Below, piece by piece: positions 58,101 through 59,907 of a DNA stretch of 64,000 nt. The position numbers and the translations under genes are program-made. The notes below the pieces were generated by a model, which saw nothing but the letters and a program-made list of their open reading frames with translations, searched no databases and was not told where the DNA came from. Within the stretch, counting starts at the first letter, position 1; each line of letters opens with the position of its first letter. This DNA is from Nematostella vectensis (Eukaryota; Cnidaria; Anthozoa; Actiniaria; Edwardsiidae): positions 5,217,519 to 5,281,518 of the forward strand of contig NC_064036.1 in assembly GCF_932526225.1 (NCBI RefSeq), written 5' to 3'.

Positions 58101-59695
58101 CGCACACTCCGGTGCAGTTAAAAGTTCCCGGGAATTATCAAAAGTGCGATGATGCACTTATGCACTTATATTAAGAATGTACAGGGTTTTGTGTTACTGA
58201 TGTACGGATGTCAGGAATGTACAGGGTTCTGTGTTACTGATGTACGGATGTCAGGAATGTACAGGGTTCTGTTACTTACTGATGCACTAATGTTCAACTT
58301 GTACTGTGTCATCTGCTCAAAGTCTAGTTCACGTGCAAGACGTATTACGCCTTTATTAAAGTCGATATCGAAAATGCCATCCTGTTGAAGAAAAATAGTT
58401 TAATCTGTGAAGCTCTCAGACAGCCTTTTTTCTTGTTTGAAAGCAGCGTTTTCAAAGGTTGTTAGCATAAAATAGAAGGCGTGGTCTTGAAGATTTTGGA
58501 GAGGAAAAAGTCATGCAGTAAAAAAAACACGTTTGCACCAACCTCATTTCCGCTGACTATTGCATAATTTACACGTTGATTGATTTCTTCTGCATCCATA
58601 TCTGTTGCGCTCATAGTTAAAACTGAGAGTCCCGATGTAGATTTCTGTGAATGATGTCATTTAAAGATAAAACAAGAATGGACCTGTCACTTTGCGACGA
58701 TAATTAAAAAGTATTAAAAAGTGGAAGCGATTCAAGTTTGAATGACGGAAAGCCAGAGGGCGATTAGGCTGTTGAAACTTTTCGCCGAGAACTCGCAGAA
58801 TGTTGAAACCGCATTTAAAAATGTAATTTTTAGAAAGAAAAATTGTTTTATTCACTTTTTTCAATTTTAATTTTCTTTTAATGCTAAGTACAGTTACAGT
58901 TAGCTTTTATGGAGCACTATAGATATAAAAAATATAAGCAAATCCGGAGTATATAGACAACCCTGAATGAATAATGATTAGCTGTTATCACCTCGCTGAT
59001 GTTCACGGAGTAATGTAGACTTGAGAACTGCGGTGTATTATCGTTTATGTCACTAATGATGAACCAAGCTTTGACATTGGCCTGTATAAAGAGCAAATCT
59101 CAGTTGTAAATTTAGAGTTTATTCTGAATAGGCACTGAAATAAAGAGCGATGATTTGTCCTACAAAATACATACGCAGGTTTCAGGTGTACATGGCATCG
59201 TTTTGGTAGCTTCTATTGTTACGTCAACTTTCCCTCCAATGATCTGAAAAGAAAAAGAGGGAAAGGCTTGGTCAAAGCCCATATTTTAGAACTGTAATCG
59301 GATCGAGGTTAATTGGTACGGTACAGTAATGCTCATTCGGCTCCGTTGATGAAAATTCAAATAGAAATCGGATTGAAATTGCTGAAAAAATAAATGAGAG
59401 CTGAAATCCACGAGTTTTTCTTTTTACATTGTCATTGATTTATAATTTTATATTTGTGCACATACACACCCATTCCTTTCTAGAAATCCTAGACCCACCC
59501 TGGGACCTCTTTACTACTACCCCCACCCCTCTGTGCGCTATTGATAATAATTCTCAAGTATTCTTACCTCCCTATCGAGTCTGCTTTTCACAAAGATCGA
59601 CCCAGTCACATTATTAATACCAAATACATCAGCACCACCAGAAAGCGAGAATGACAACCCCGTAGAGTCGGTGGTGACGTTGGCGATGACAGTTC
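9347..59695 (-). CDS. Giant cadherin, cadherin-23-like, 63 exons, 5' end beyond window
   Basis: Sixty-three consecutive exons join with GT/AG sites and no frame break to about 3,200 residues. From N to C: a partial EC repeat, then 25 more; I count 25 inter-repeat calcium linkers of DxNDN type (for example LDVNDNPPVF, TDVNDNSPVF) with the usual LDRE and A-x-D-x-G/D motifs. A membrane-proximal segment without cadherin motifs (VRVIAGVPPEFIMEKK, GGTVIISNI), a TM helix (MIAIMVIAVLIGIGGIICIC) and a tail of about 355 residues follow. No EGF or laminin-G domain interrupts the EC array, unlike Fat, CELSR or classical invertebrate cadherins. Twenty-six or more ECs plus a small alpha/beta membrane-proximal fold fit cadherin-23 (27 ECs and a MAD domain). 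Such proteins make calcium-stiffened adhesion filaments, for example in hair-bundle links. Orthology is inferred. The tail is rich in serine and acid and ends QIMYI, without a class I PDZ end. Confidence 0.95.
10511..10670 (-). CDS. Cadherin exon 62 (tail)
   Basis: Phase 2 to 0. Encodes TKYDVNSEGKSPKQMKTANG and a Thr-rich stretch. Donor AAT|GTTAGT. Confidence 0.82.
11092..11383. mobile_element. MITE with inverted ends in cadherin intron 61
   Basis: AACGCAAAACCGCGCTATAA at 11092 pairs with its near-exact reverse complement at 11360-11383. Weaker pairing extends inward about 60 bp. 292 bp, no coding sequence. Confidence 0.75.
11601..11752. repeat. AGAGGGG microsatellite (7-bp unit, about 21 copies)
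   Basis: Pure tandem AGAGGGG on the plus strand, with guanine runs that could form G-quadruplex. The stop-free frame across it is an artefact. Confidence 0.95.
11876..11950 (-). CDS. Cadherin exon 61 (juxtamembrane tail)
   Basis: Phase 2 to 2. Encodes RDGKSFEPDGQLTTEFSG. The downstream GTAAGT would create TAG with exon 62, so donor TG|GTAGTA was chosen. Exons 60 and 62 also join in frame, so exon 61 may be skipped. Confidence 0.75.
12240..12450. repeat. Degenerate ATC/ATG triplet microsatellite
   Basis: Imperfect ATC trinucleotide tract in the intron after exon 60, running into the end of its exon region. Similar tracts lie at about 13320-13395 and 15675-15790. Confidence 0.7.
12484..12672 (-). 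CDS. Cadherin exon 60 (transmembrane)
   Basis: Phase 2 to 2. Encodes LIDDQYSKWHLSTPKR, then the TM helix MIAIMVIAVLIGIGGIICIC and CFMCCAKY. Confidence 0.9.
12949..13032. repeat. 14-bp tandem repeat, six exact copies
   Basis: GTCTGTCCTCTATT repeated six times without error (84 bp) in cadherin intron 59. Purity suggests recent expansion. Confidence 0.95.
13799..13867 (-). CDS. Cadherin exon 59 (membrane-proximal domain)
   Basis: Phase 2 to 2, 69 nt. Encodes ILGNITGGTVIISNITSPAS; same length and phases as the plus-strand exon 4596-4664. Confidence 0.85.
13983..14071 (-). CDS. Cadherin exon 58 (membrane-proximal domain)
   Basis: Phase 0 to 2. Encodes ILQFTEDDNVRVIAGVPPEF, then a charged predicted helix (IMEKKNELER). 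Not cadherin-like. Confidence 0.85.
14351..14575 (-). CDS. Cadherin exon 57 (EC26, last EC)
   Basis: Phase 0 to 0. Encodes AIDKDSFASGPVIYRETNQ and YTLEVMASDNEGKFPYNNST. No DxNDN follows, as expected for the last EC repeat. Confidence 0.88.
15100..15146 (-). CDS. Cadherin exon 56 (EC26, 47 nt)
   Basis: Phase 1 to 0. Encodes FVYKDYTGGAILAVK, continued in exon 57 by AIDKDSFASGP. Confidence 0.82.
15220..15315 (-). CDS. Cadherin exon 55 (EC25/EC26, linker 25)
   Basis: Phase 1 to 1. Encodes SDEAIVTVKVNDANDNQPVF. Confidence 0.9.
15503..15643 (-). CDS. Cadherin exon 54 (EC25)
   Basis: Phase 1 to 1. Encodes FLLHPMTGDLTIAKPLDFEY and an arginine-rich ARARRQ that could be a protease site. Confidence 0.88.
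15980..16098 (-). CDS. Cadherin exon 53 (EC25)
   Basis: Phase 2 to 1. Encodes SESSAIGDVIARVHAEDKDE and GSNAVITYQITLG. Confidence 0.9.
16553..16671 (-). CDS. Cadherin exon 52 (EC24/EC25, linker 24)
   Basis: Phase 0 to 2. Linker DDVNDNAPRF. The acceptor GTTTAG|CTAACAG is the first unit of a 32-bp tandem repeat, so intact acceptor copies lie upstream. Confidence 0.88.
16658..16817. repeat. 32-bp tandem repeat spanning the acceptor of cadherin exon 52
   Basis: Five units starting at 16658, 16690, 16722, 16754 and 16786. The first covers the exon edge. Units 2 and 4 have GGTAAAC for GCTAAAC, which removes the acceptor AG; units 1, 3 and 5 keep it. Confidence 0.9.
17238..17378 (-). CDS. Cadherin exon 51 (EC24)
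   Basis: Phase 0 to 0. Encodes DSGKSHLVYRIIHEKSS and DPESGDITTQSEIDRERIAS. Confidence 0.88.
17786..18001 (-). CDS. Cadherin exon 50 (EC23/EC24, linker 23)
   Basis: Phase 0 to 0. Starts DREQESSYNLTIIAENT; linker DDVNDFPPSF (N to F), then VTEGTPVGTLVINLNASDPD. Confidence 0.9.
18087..18151 (-). CDS. Cadherin exon 49 (EC23)
   Basis: Phase 1 to 0. Encodes NASSFFRVDNRSGAIYTLKT. A second AG inside the exon (TTTTTTAG|GG) was rejected because it breaks phase with exon 48. Confidence 0.85.
18484..18595 (-). CDS. Cadherin exon 48 (EC23)
   Basis: Phase 0 to 1. Encodes LHVAENTPVGTSVGQISATD and GDEGVNAEVFYYIS. Confidence 0.9.
18816..18920 (-). CDS. Cadherin exon 47 (EC22/EC23, linker 22)
   Basis: Phase 0 to 0. 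Encodes LFVLVQDRQSLPYSDYG, linker IDVNDNQPQL. Confidence 0.88.
19387..19560 (-). CDS. Cadherin exon 46 (EC22)
   Basis: Phase 0 to 0. Encodes NASKGDMVASINATDADSHD and VLSVVEQLDREST. Acceptor CCTAAG|AATGCA. Confidence 0.85.
19971..20182 (-). CDS. Cadherin exon 45 (EC21/EC22, degenerate linker 21)
   Basis: Phase 1 to 0. Encodes EAMSGTLTLVKPAKDAVNQN; LDRE is lost and the linker is FPVNQNAPKI, so calcium ligands are missing. A bent or flexible joint is possible. Confidence 0.88.
20315..20492 (-). CDS. Cadherin exon 44 (EC20/EC21, linker 20)
   Basis: Phase 0 to 1. Linker LDVNDNPPVF, then HEDTAVGSVIGQLQASDKDK. Confidence 0.92.
21024..21185 (-). CDS. Cadherin exon 43 (EC20)
   Basis: Phase 0 to 0. 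Encodes FSIDGISGEIKTAEKLDREA and YVNATDDGDARLSS. Confidence 0.9.
21553..21815 (-). CDS. Cadherin exon 42 (EC19/EC20, linker 19)
   Basis: Phase 1 to 0. Linker TDANDQPPVF (N to Q), then YEANVTENERVGTMVTKVEA. Confidence 0.92.
22029..22266 (-). CDS. Cadherin exon 41 (EC18/EC19, linker 18)
   Basis: Phase 0 to 1. Encodes ATDNGVPALSNTTLVV, linker IDVNDNAPEF, then LQVTATDADSDENAKIQYS. Confidence 0.93.
22886..22986 (-). CDS. Cadherin exon 40 (EC18)
   Basis: Phase 1 to 0. Encodes FRIDGNTGIIIVNQSLDHET (LDHE for LDRE). Confidence 0.88.
23365..23536 (-). CDS. Cadherin exon 39 (EC17/EC18, linker 17)
   Basis: Phase 0 to 1. Linker DDINDNSPIF, then TVGKVTAEDKDWGINARLS. Confidence 0.92.
23746..23880 (-). 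CDS. Cadherin exon 38 (EC17, atypical)
   Basis: Phase 0 to 0. Encodes GALTWSNLFDRERPLLKIDN and LLVEAADHGNPTM. The strand before FDRE lacks the usual TGxI pattern. Confidence 0.85.
24113..24325 (-). CDS. Cadherin exon 37 (EC16/EC17, linker 16)
   Basis: Phase 0 to 0. Linker LDMNDNRPRF, then VNITETTGHVMAGVSATDQD. Confidence 0.92.
24892..25019 (-). CDS. Cadherin exon 36 (EC16)
   Basis: Phase 1 to 0. Encodes FFISAQSGNIYTTPENLDRE and TAMDEGGRT. Confidence 0.9.
25272..25444. mobile_element. Fold-back/MITE element at the donor of cadherin exon 35
   Basis: About 75-bp near-perfect inverted arms (CCCTGCTAGCAGAGC outward, AACTGATAGAAACAAACAG inner) around an AAACAAAACAAAAC centre. An 8-bp target duplication, TCTACCTT, lies at 25264-25271 and 25445-25452. 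An 8-bp TSD suggests hAT-like mobilisation. Confidence 0.85.
25450..25537 (-). CDS. Cadherin exon 35 (EC16)
   Basis: Phase 0 to 1. Encodes VLEVQAYDPDEGPNARITYS. The donor AAAG|GTAG is part of the 8-bp target site of a fold-back element. Confidence 0.9.
25641..26821 (+). mobile_element. Tigger/pogo DNA transposon relic
   Basis: CCCGCTAACTCGAACTC at the left end and its complement (GAGTTCGAGTTAGCGGG) at the right end, with TA at each side, fit pogo-type elements. Inside, plus strand, are broken transposase pieces: DNGPVHPTVSNLKAIDLIF, MDQGVIRATKAFY and VLDAMTILTGAWKKVTT, with stops and shifts between them. The 5' transposase half is missing. Confidence 0.8.
26850..27440. other. Intronic stretch without recognisable content
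   Basis: AT-rich sequence between the Tigger relic and the direct repeats. I see no exon, RNA gene or element in it. Confidence 0.4.
27450..27884. repeat. Direct duplication of about 165 bp
   Basis: 27450-27616 and 27718-27884 share GCAAGCGTCTAAAACCAGAA, TAGGATCCACACAAATTAC and CTTTTCATCGATTCTAGCT in the same order, about 265 bp apart, with scattered differences. Confidence 0.8.
27890..28400. repeat. Degenerate minisatellite, part 1
   Basis: Loose tandem copies of a unit of about 45-60 bp carrying CTGGGAGCTCTTGA/ATTTTT and AATT(A/C)TCATTT motifs. The same family resumes at 29440-29870. The sequence between (28420-29440) has no feature I can name. Confidence 0.55.
29440..29870. repeat. Degenerate minisatellite, part 2
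   Basis: Imperfect copies of CTTGACTTTTTACAAGTGGC followed by ATTCTCATTTCA, running up to the 3' end of the receptor pseudogene. Confidence 0.65.
29829..32004 (-). pseudogene. Class A GPCR pseudogene, intronless, split by an inserted element
   Basis: ATG at 32004 opens MDATNMRDLENWIRKT and then meets TAA at codon 17 (31956-31954). The frame resumes as ERSVTAVALESLLFIAIDLC with TM1 (GNVFVC), TM2 (ALAISDL) and a SRY motif in place of DRY. A poly-C run near 31510-31530 shifts frame. At 31429 a 1.19-kb element interrupts TM5; the 3' half resumes at 30242 with MLPAYIAFIFVPMVTIPVC, TM6 (FLILWVP) and NPVVYGLFNREFRSEF. Close paralog of 35710-36727. Ligand unknown. Confidence 0.88.
30243..31429. mobile_element. 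1.19-kb element with minisatellite-like inverted ends
   Basis: Begins TGTACAGGACCCGAAATGAT and ends with the reverse complement. Each end carries several 18-bp units (CCAGGACCCGAAATGATC), and the similarity reaches about 155 bp inward (AACCCCAAGGAATTGC). A 4-bp direct repeat TAAC flanks it (30239-30242, 31430-31433). No transposase frame, so non-autonomous. The interior is AT-rich. Confidence 0.85.
32579..34990. mobile_element. 2.4-kb DNA transposon with about 110-bp inverted ends
   Basis: The left end CAGCCTAGTCCCAGGCG to GAACGCCTAGTGAAATTCGC (32579-32695) matches the complement of 34886-34990. GTAGTTAG flanks both sides (32571-32578, 34992-34999), an 8-9 bp duplication. Long ends with such a TSD suggest a Mutator-like or hAT/P-type element. 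No transposase is visible, so non-autonomous. The interior is AT-rich with a few poly-T/G tracts. Confidence 0.8.
35710..36727 (-). pseudogene. Class A GPCR, intronless, frameshifted before TM7
   Basis: ATG at 36727 opens a 287-residue frame: TM1 with GNVFVC, TM2 ALAITDLS, TM3 ending ASRYFKVVK (SRY for DRY), TM5 LLIPIITIPICYWKV, TM6 FFVLWIPLLIITIL, then QPRWSHVI and a stop. Compared with the paralog (WSHMIFDYLIF), two bases are missing near 35870. In the shifted frame TM7 is perfect: DYLIFLTAASNPVVYGLFNR, ending at TAA 35712-35710. Either a young pseudogene or a sequencing/assembly error. The 5' coding part is almost identical to the other copy. Lies in a cadherin intron on the same strand. 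Looks like the amine/melatonin-like class A receptors expanded in cnidarians; ligand not assignable. Confidence 0.85.
36728..37896. other. Upstream part of the 12.4-kb cadherin intron
   Basis: No exon or transposon recognised. A tRNA-type B box (GGTTCGAAC, 37800-37808) lies near its end without a convincing tRNA fold around it. Confidence 0.35.
37897..38013 (-). CDS. Cadherin exon 34 (EC15/EC16, linker 15)
   Basis: Phase 0 to 0. Encodes VTASDGNHIATCNIIVRITD and VNDNSPVF. The following intron is 12.4 kb and holds the nested receptors and transposons. Confidence 0.9.
38415..38552 (-). CDS. Cadherin exon 33 (EC15)
   Basis: Phase 0 to 0. Encodes ITYSVGNSAFNITTQRLPFS and TAGLLDRERQDNYNIT. Donor ACG|GTCAGT. 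Confidence 0.85.
38680..38826 (-). CDS. Cadherin exon 32 (EC14/EC15, linker 14)
   Basis: Phase 0 to 0. Linker NDENDFAPVI (second N to F), then SENAHIGSAVASINAVDKD. Confidence 0.9.
39226..39333 (-). CDS. Cadherin exon 31 (EC14)
   Basis: Phase 0 to 0. Encodes GVISTRKPLDREMVSRFDLT and TAEDEGRPS. Confidence 0.88.
39395..39520. repeat. Imperfect palindrome, possible small MITE
   Basis: ACGGGGTTATCGTC at the left and GACGATCAACCCCGT at the right, with further loose pairing (TTTAGGGTAT / ATACCCTAAG type) inside, in cadherin intron 30. Confidence 0.45.
39653..39914 (-). CDS. Cadherin exon 30 (EC13/EC14, linker 13)
   Basis: Phase 2 to 0. Encodes FVFYAMATDSGQPPFNSS, linker ADENDNNPVF, then VNISENGPSEEVIVQVNAS. 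Confidence 0.92.
40280..40436 (-). CDS. Cadherin exon 29 (EC13)
   Basis: Phase 1 to 2. Encodes LSASDLDEGSNARVTFSGYA and IMVRDSLDREAQN. Confidence 0.9.
40462..40665. repeat. Tandem repeat copying the donor of cadherin exon 28
   Basis: Units with TACCCGGTNGGGTGTTTT near 40545, 40575, 40613 and 40640, plus a weaker one near 40467. The 40640 unit is the real exon/intron edge. Confidence 0.8.
40643..40882 (-). CDS. Cadherin exon 28 (EC12/EC13, linker 12)
   Basis: Phase 1 to 1. Encodes GSIYTLLPLDRETTDRYILT and NDVNDNKPNI, then VVTRENTPPG. The donor ACCGG|GTATGT is repeated several times downstream. Confidence 0.9.
41158..41430 (-). CDS. Cadherin exon 27 (EC11/EC12, linker 11)
   Basis: Phase 1 to 1. 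Encodes VSSLDRENKAQYQLEVEARD and GDVNDNRPTF, then ALDKDEGINADIVYS. Confidence 0.92.
41667..41867 (-). CDS. Cadherin exon 26 (EC10/EC11, linker 10)
   Basis: Phase 1 to 1. Linker MDTNDHTPSF (N to H), then VRAVDGDDGINAEVRYTL. Confidence 0.9.
42538..42733 (-). CDS. Cadherin exon 25 (EC10)
   Basis: Phase 0 to 1. Encodes VVTTDPDEVHNGRVEYNLTS and ITTTRALDRES. Confidence 0.9.
42775..43180. repeat. Tandem triplication containing the donor of cadherin exon 24
   Basis: Three units beginning near 42836, 42989 and 43110, each with ACTTTCACC or ACCTTCACC and GTGTAAGCAGA or ATTAAGCAGA, followed by a GATGA-rich tail and ATTCTGCTGC. Unit 3 is the real exon edge. Confidence 0.8.
43113..43252 (-). CDS. Cadherin exon 24 (EC9/EC10, linker 9)
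   Basis: Phase 1 to 0. Linker MDVNDNSPVC, then LLENLPAGHFVVK. The 3' part of the exon and its donor are repeated twice more in the downstream intron. Confidence 0.88.
43574..43748 (-). CDS. Cadherin exon 23 (EC9)
   Basis: Phase 0 to 1. Encodes IRAVDNDLASNANVSYSIVS and VTGEIKLVSKLERE. Confidence 0.9.
44237..44481 (-). CDS. Cadherin exon 22 (EC8/EC9, linker 8)
   Basis: Phase 1 to 0. Encodes GSLDREGIKNYTFSVIAQDS and LDVNDNDPVF. Confidence 0.92.
44656..44773 (-). CDS. Cadherin exon 21 (EC8)
   Basis: Phase 0 to 1. Encodes GVVSAHDLDADSSNCPLCGK, with a CPLC insertion inside the repeat. Confidence 0.85.
45216..45303 (-). CDS. Cadherin exon 20 (EC7/EC8, linker 7)
   Basis: Phase 2 to 0. Linker DNVNDNYPSF, then YTFWISE. 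Confidence 0.9.
45938..46639. mobile_element. 0.7-kb MITE next to cadherin exon 19
   Basis: CACGGGCGATAGGATAGTCC at 45938 and its exact complement at 46619-46639. A second inner inverted pair (AAACAAGGACCCGCACTATA type) lies at about 45960-45990 and 46307-46345. No coding sequence or clear TSD. Confidence 0.75.
46675..46796 (-). CDS. Cadherin exon 19 (EC7)
   Basis: Phase 0 to 2. Encodes VTGIMSLNKLLDFEEKP and VIDHGRPPLS. The low-coordinate edge is 35 bp from a MITE end. Confidence 0.85.
47105..48524 (+). pseudogene. AIG1/GIMAP-like GTPase pseudogene in a cadherin intron
   Basis: The first frame (47105-47467) reads FKVLVVGKTGVTKSHLVNTL, a G1 P-loop with Thr where Gly is normal (GKTGVGKS), then a shortened G3 region (HHEDEVYLEKIRP). 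After frame breaks, VVLTFANKVRNEDDE (about 47547) fits the AIG1 G4 region. A final frame (48321-48524) encodes an aromatic/hydrophobic C-terminus (FWGNVWEGAKEIGGAAWEG, AGVLLAACLA). No single frame joins them. GTPases of this family act in immunity and membrane organelles elsewhere. Confidence 0.7.
48868..49159. mobile_element. 292-bp mariner-type MITE
   Basis: TACACCTATTTCAA and GTTGTCAGTGC, AACGGCAAATGGC at the left end are mirrored at 49105-49159. TA lies on both sides, as for Tc1/mariner insertions. Confidence 0.75.
49740..49867 (-). CDS. Cadherin exon 18 (EC7)
   Basis: Phase 1 to 0. Encodes YYTISIPENTSVGQSLIHLN and CTDQDSGENAHL. Confidence 0.9.
50183..50234 (-). CDS. Cadherin exon 17 (linker 6)
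   Basis: Phase 0 to 1. Encodes VTVNVLDSNDNIPVCNK; the linker aromatic is replaced by Cys. Confidence 0.85.
50532..50570 (-). CDS. Cadherin exon 16 (EC6, 13 codons)
   Basis: Phase 0 to 0 micro-exon FMADGSSLNTTIN between TASDRGGE and VTVNVLDSNDN. It completes the normal EC strand order. Confidence 0.75.
50571..52284. other. Cadherin intron 15, distal part
   Basis: No exon found. Contains C- and A-rich tracts. Two overlapping frames of about 100 codons on opposite strands (51382-51702) have no recognisable domain. Confidence 0.4.
52285..52448. repeat. 82-bp tandem duplication of cadherin exon 15 end plus donor
   Basis: 52285-52366 and 52367-52448 are almost identical (CTACC versus CCACC near the start). 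The repeat carries the last part of exon 15 and its GT. Confidence 0.92.
52369..52456 (-). CDS. Cadherin exon 15 (EC6), partly duplicated
   Basis: Phase 2 to 0. Encodes GLLQLNHTLDREVVSKHSLR and TASDRGGE. The last 80 nt plus the donor are tandemly copied at 52285-52366. Using the downstream donor would shift frame and stop after eight codons. Confidence 0.8.
53208..53299 (-). CDS. Cadherin exon 14 (EC6)
   Basis: Phase 0 to 2. Encodes AVDRDKDLNGNIVYIITEG. Confidence 0.85.
53559..53688 (-). CDS. Cadherin exon 13 (EC5/EC6, linker 5)
   Basis: Phase 2 to 0. Linker LDINDNSPEF, then YNFSVIETALPGALLGIIS. Donor AGT|GTAGGT. Confidence 0.9.
54298..54353. repeat. GTTC/GTTT/GGTT tetranucleotide microsatellite
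   Basis: Successive (TTCG), (TTTG) and (GGTT) runs in cadherin intron 12. Confidence 0.9.
54416..54618 (-). CDS. Cadherin exon 12 (EC5)
   Basis: Phase 0 to 2. Encodes VSANDSDIGSNAMVSYAV and NGTITTSRRLDREN, then RVTASDGAP. Confidence 0.9.
55061..55219 (-). CDS. Cadherin exon 11 (EC4/EC5, linker 4)
   Basis: Phase 0 to 0. Linker RDENDNSPIF, then YENEPPGTFVIQ. Confidence 0.9.
55395..55520. repeat. Direct duplication of about 60 bp in cadherin intron 10
   Basis: CCATGTAGGTTTAGATGCTT at about 55402 and CCATGTAGGCTTAGATGCTT at about 55474, each followed by ATAATA(G/A)CTATATAG. Confidence 0.8.
55676..55804 (-). CDS. Cadherin exon 10 (EC4)
   Basis: Phase 0 to 0. Encodes FVIGEHSGIIIVNGTLDRE. Acceptor CTTTAAG|GGAGTG. 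Confidence 0.85.
56205..56630. mobile_element. MITE-like element with repeated CCCTAAAAGATAC
   Basis: GATCATCGTCG at 56237 and its complement at 56608-56618. Several CCCTAAAAGA(T/C)AC copies lie between. No coding sequence. Confidence 0.55.
56697..56861 (-). CDS. Cadherin exon 9 (EC3/EC4, linker 3)
   Basis: Phase 0 to 0. Linker TDVNDNIPLF, then NENAAIGTYVIQVQAEDID. Donor CAG|GTTTGT. Confidence 0.9.
57294..57400 (-). CDS. Cadherin exon 8 (EC3)
   Basis: Phase 1 to 0. Encodes FNIANITGEITLNGSLDRET. Confidence 0.85.
57535..57613 (-). CDS. Cadherin exon 7 (EC3)
   Basis: Phase 0 to 1. Encodes GSVVMQVHAKDLDKSINA. Confidence 0.85.
57890..58036 (-). CDS. Cadherin exon 6 (EC2/EC3, degenerate linker 2)
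   Basis: Phase 0 to 0. The linker reads LDADDLPVRF in place of DxNDNxPxF, so calcium ligands are altered. Donor ATG|GTCAGT. Confidence 0.8.
58176..58295. repeat. 40-bp tandem repeat at the donor of cadherin exon 5
   Basis: Units at 58176, 58216 and 58256 begin AATGTACAGGGTT. The third contains the real donor (TTAC|TGATGCAC in plus sense); the first two have TTAC|TGATGTACGG. Confidence 0.85.
58280..58381 (-). CDS. Cadherin exon 5 (EC2)
   Basis: Phase 0 to 0. Encodes GIFDIDFNKGVIRLARELDF. The donor GCATCA|GTAAGT sits in the last unit of a 40-bp tandem repeat. Confidence 0.85.
58543..58644 (-). CDS. Cadherin exon 4 (EC2)
   Basis: Phase 0 to 0. Encodes LSVLTMSATDMDAEEINQ, a somewhat divergent A-x-D-x-D block. 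Donor GAG|GTTGGT. Confidence 0.8.
58992..59081 (-). CDS. Cadherin exon 3 (EC1/EC2, linker 1)
   Basis: Phase 0 to 0. Linker SDINDNTPQF, then SSLHYSVNISE. Confidence 0.9.
59175..59243 (-). CDS. Cadherin exon 2 (EC1)
   Basis: Phase 0 to 0, 23 codons. Encodes IIGGKVDVTIEATK and then CTPETC, a close cysteine pair unusual for an EC repeat. Confidence 0.8.
59568..59695 (-). CDS. Cadherin exon 1 of window (EC1, partial)
   Basis: Phase 1 to 0. Encodes TVIANVTTDSTGLSFSLS through VTGSIFVKSRLDRE. The phase-1 start shows at least one earlier exon beyond the minisatellite. Confidence 0.85.
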
Positions 59696-59907
59696 CTATT
59701 CAAATCATAAATGGAAGAAATAAAGATAAAATAGTAATGGAAAGCACAAGTTACGTAAAAGCAATAAATCTGGAACTGCAGTGCATGACACGTAAATTAT
59801 TGAGCGTGAGGCAAAGGCCCCTGTATTCTCGAGGATGACGAAAGATTAATGGTTATTCTACGAGATCGCAAATAGCTACTTTTTTTTAGGATAGCTCAAT
59901 TAGGCTT

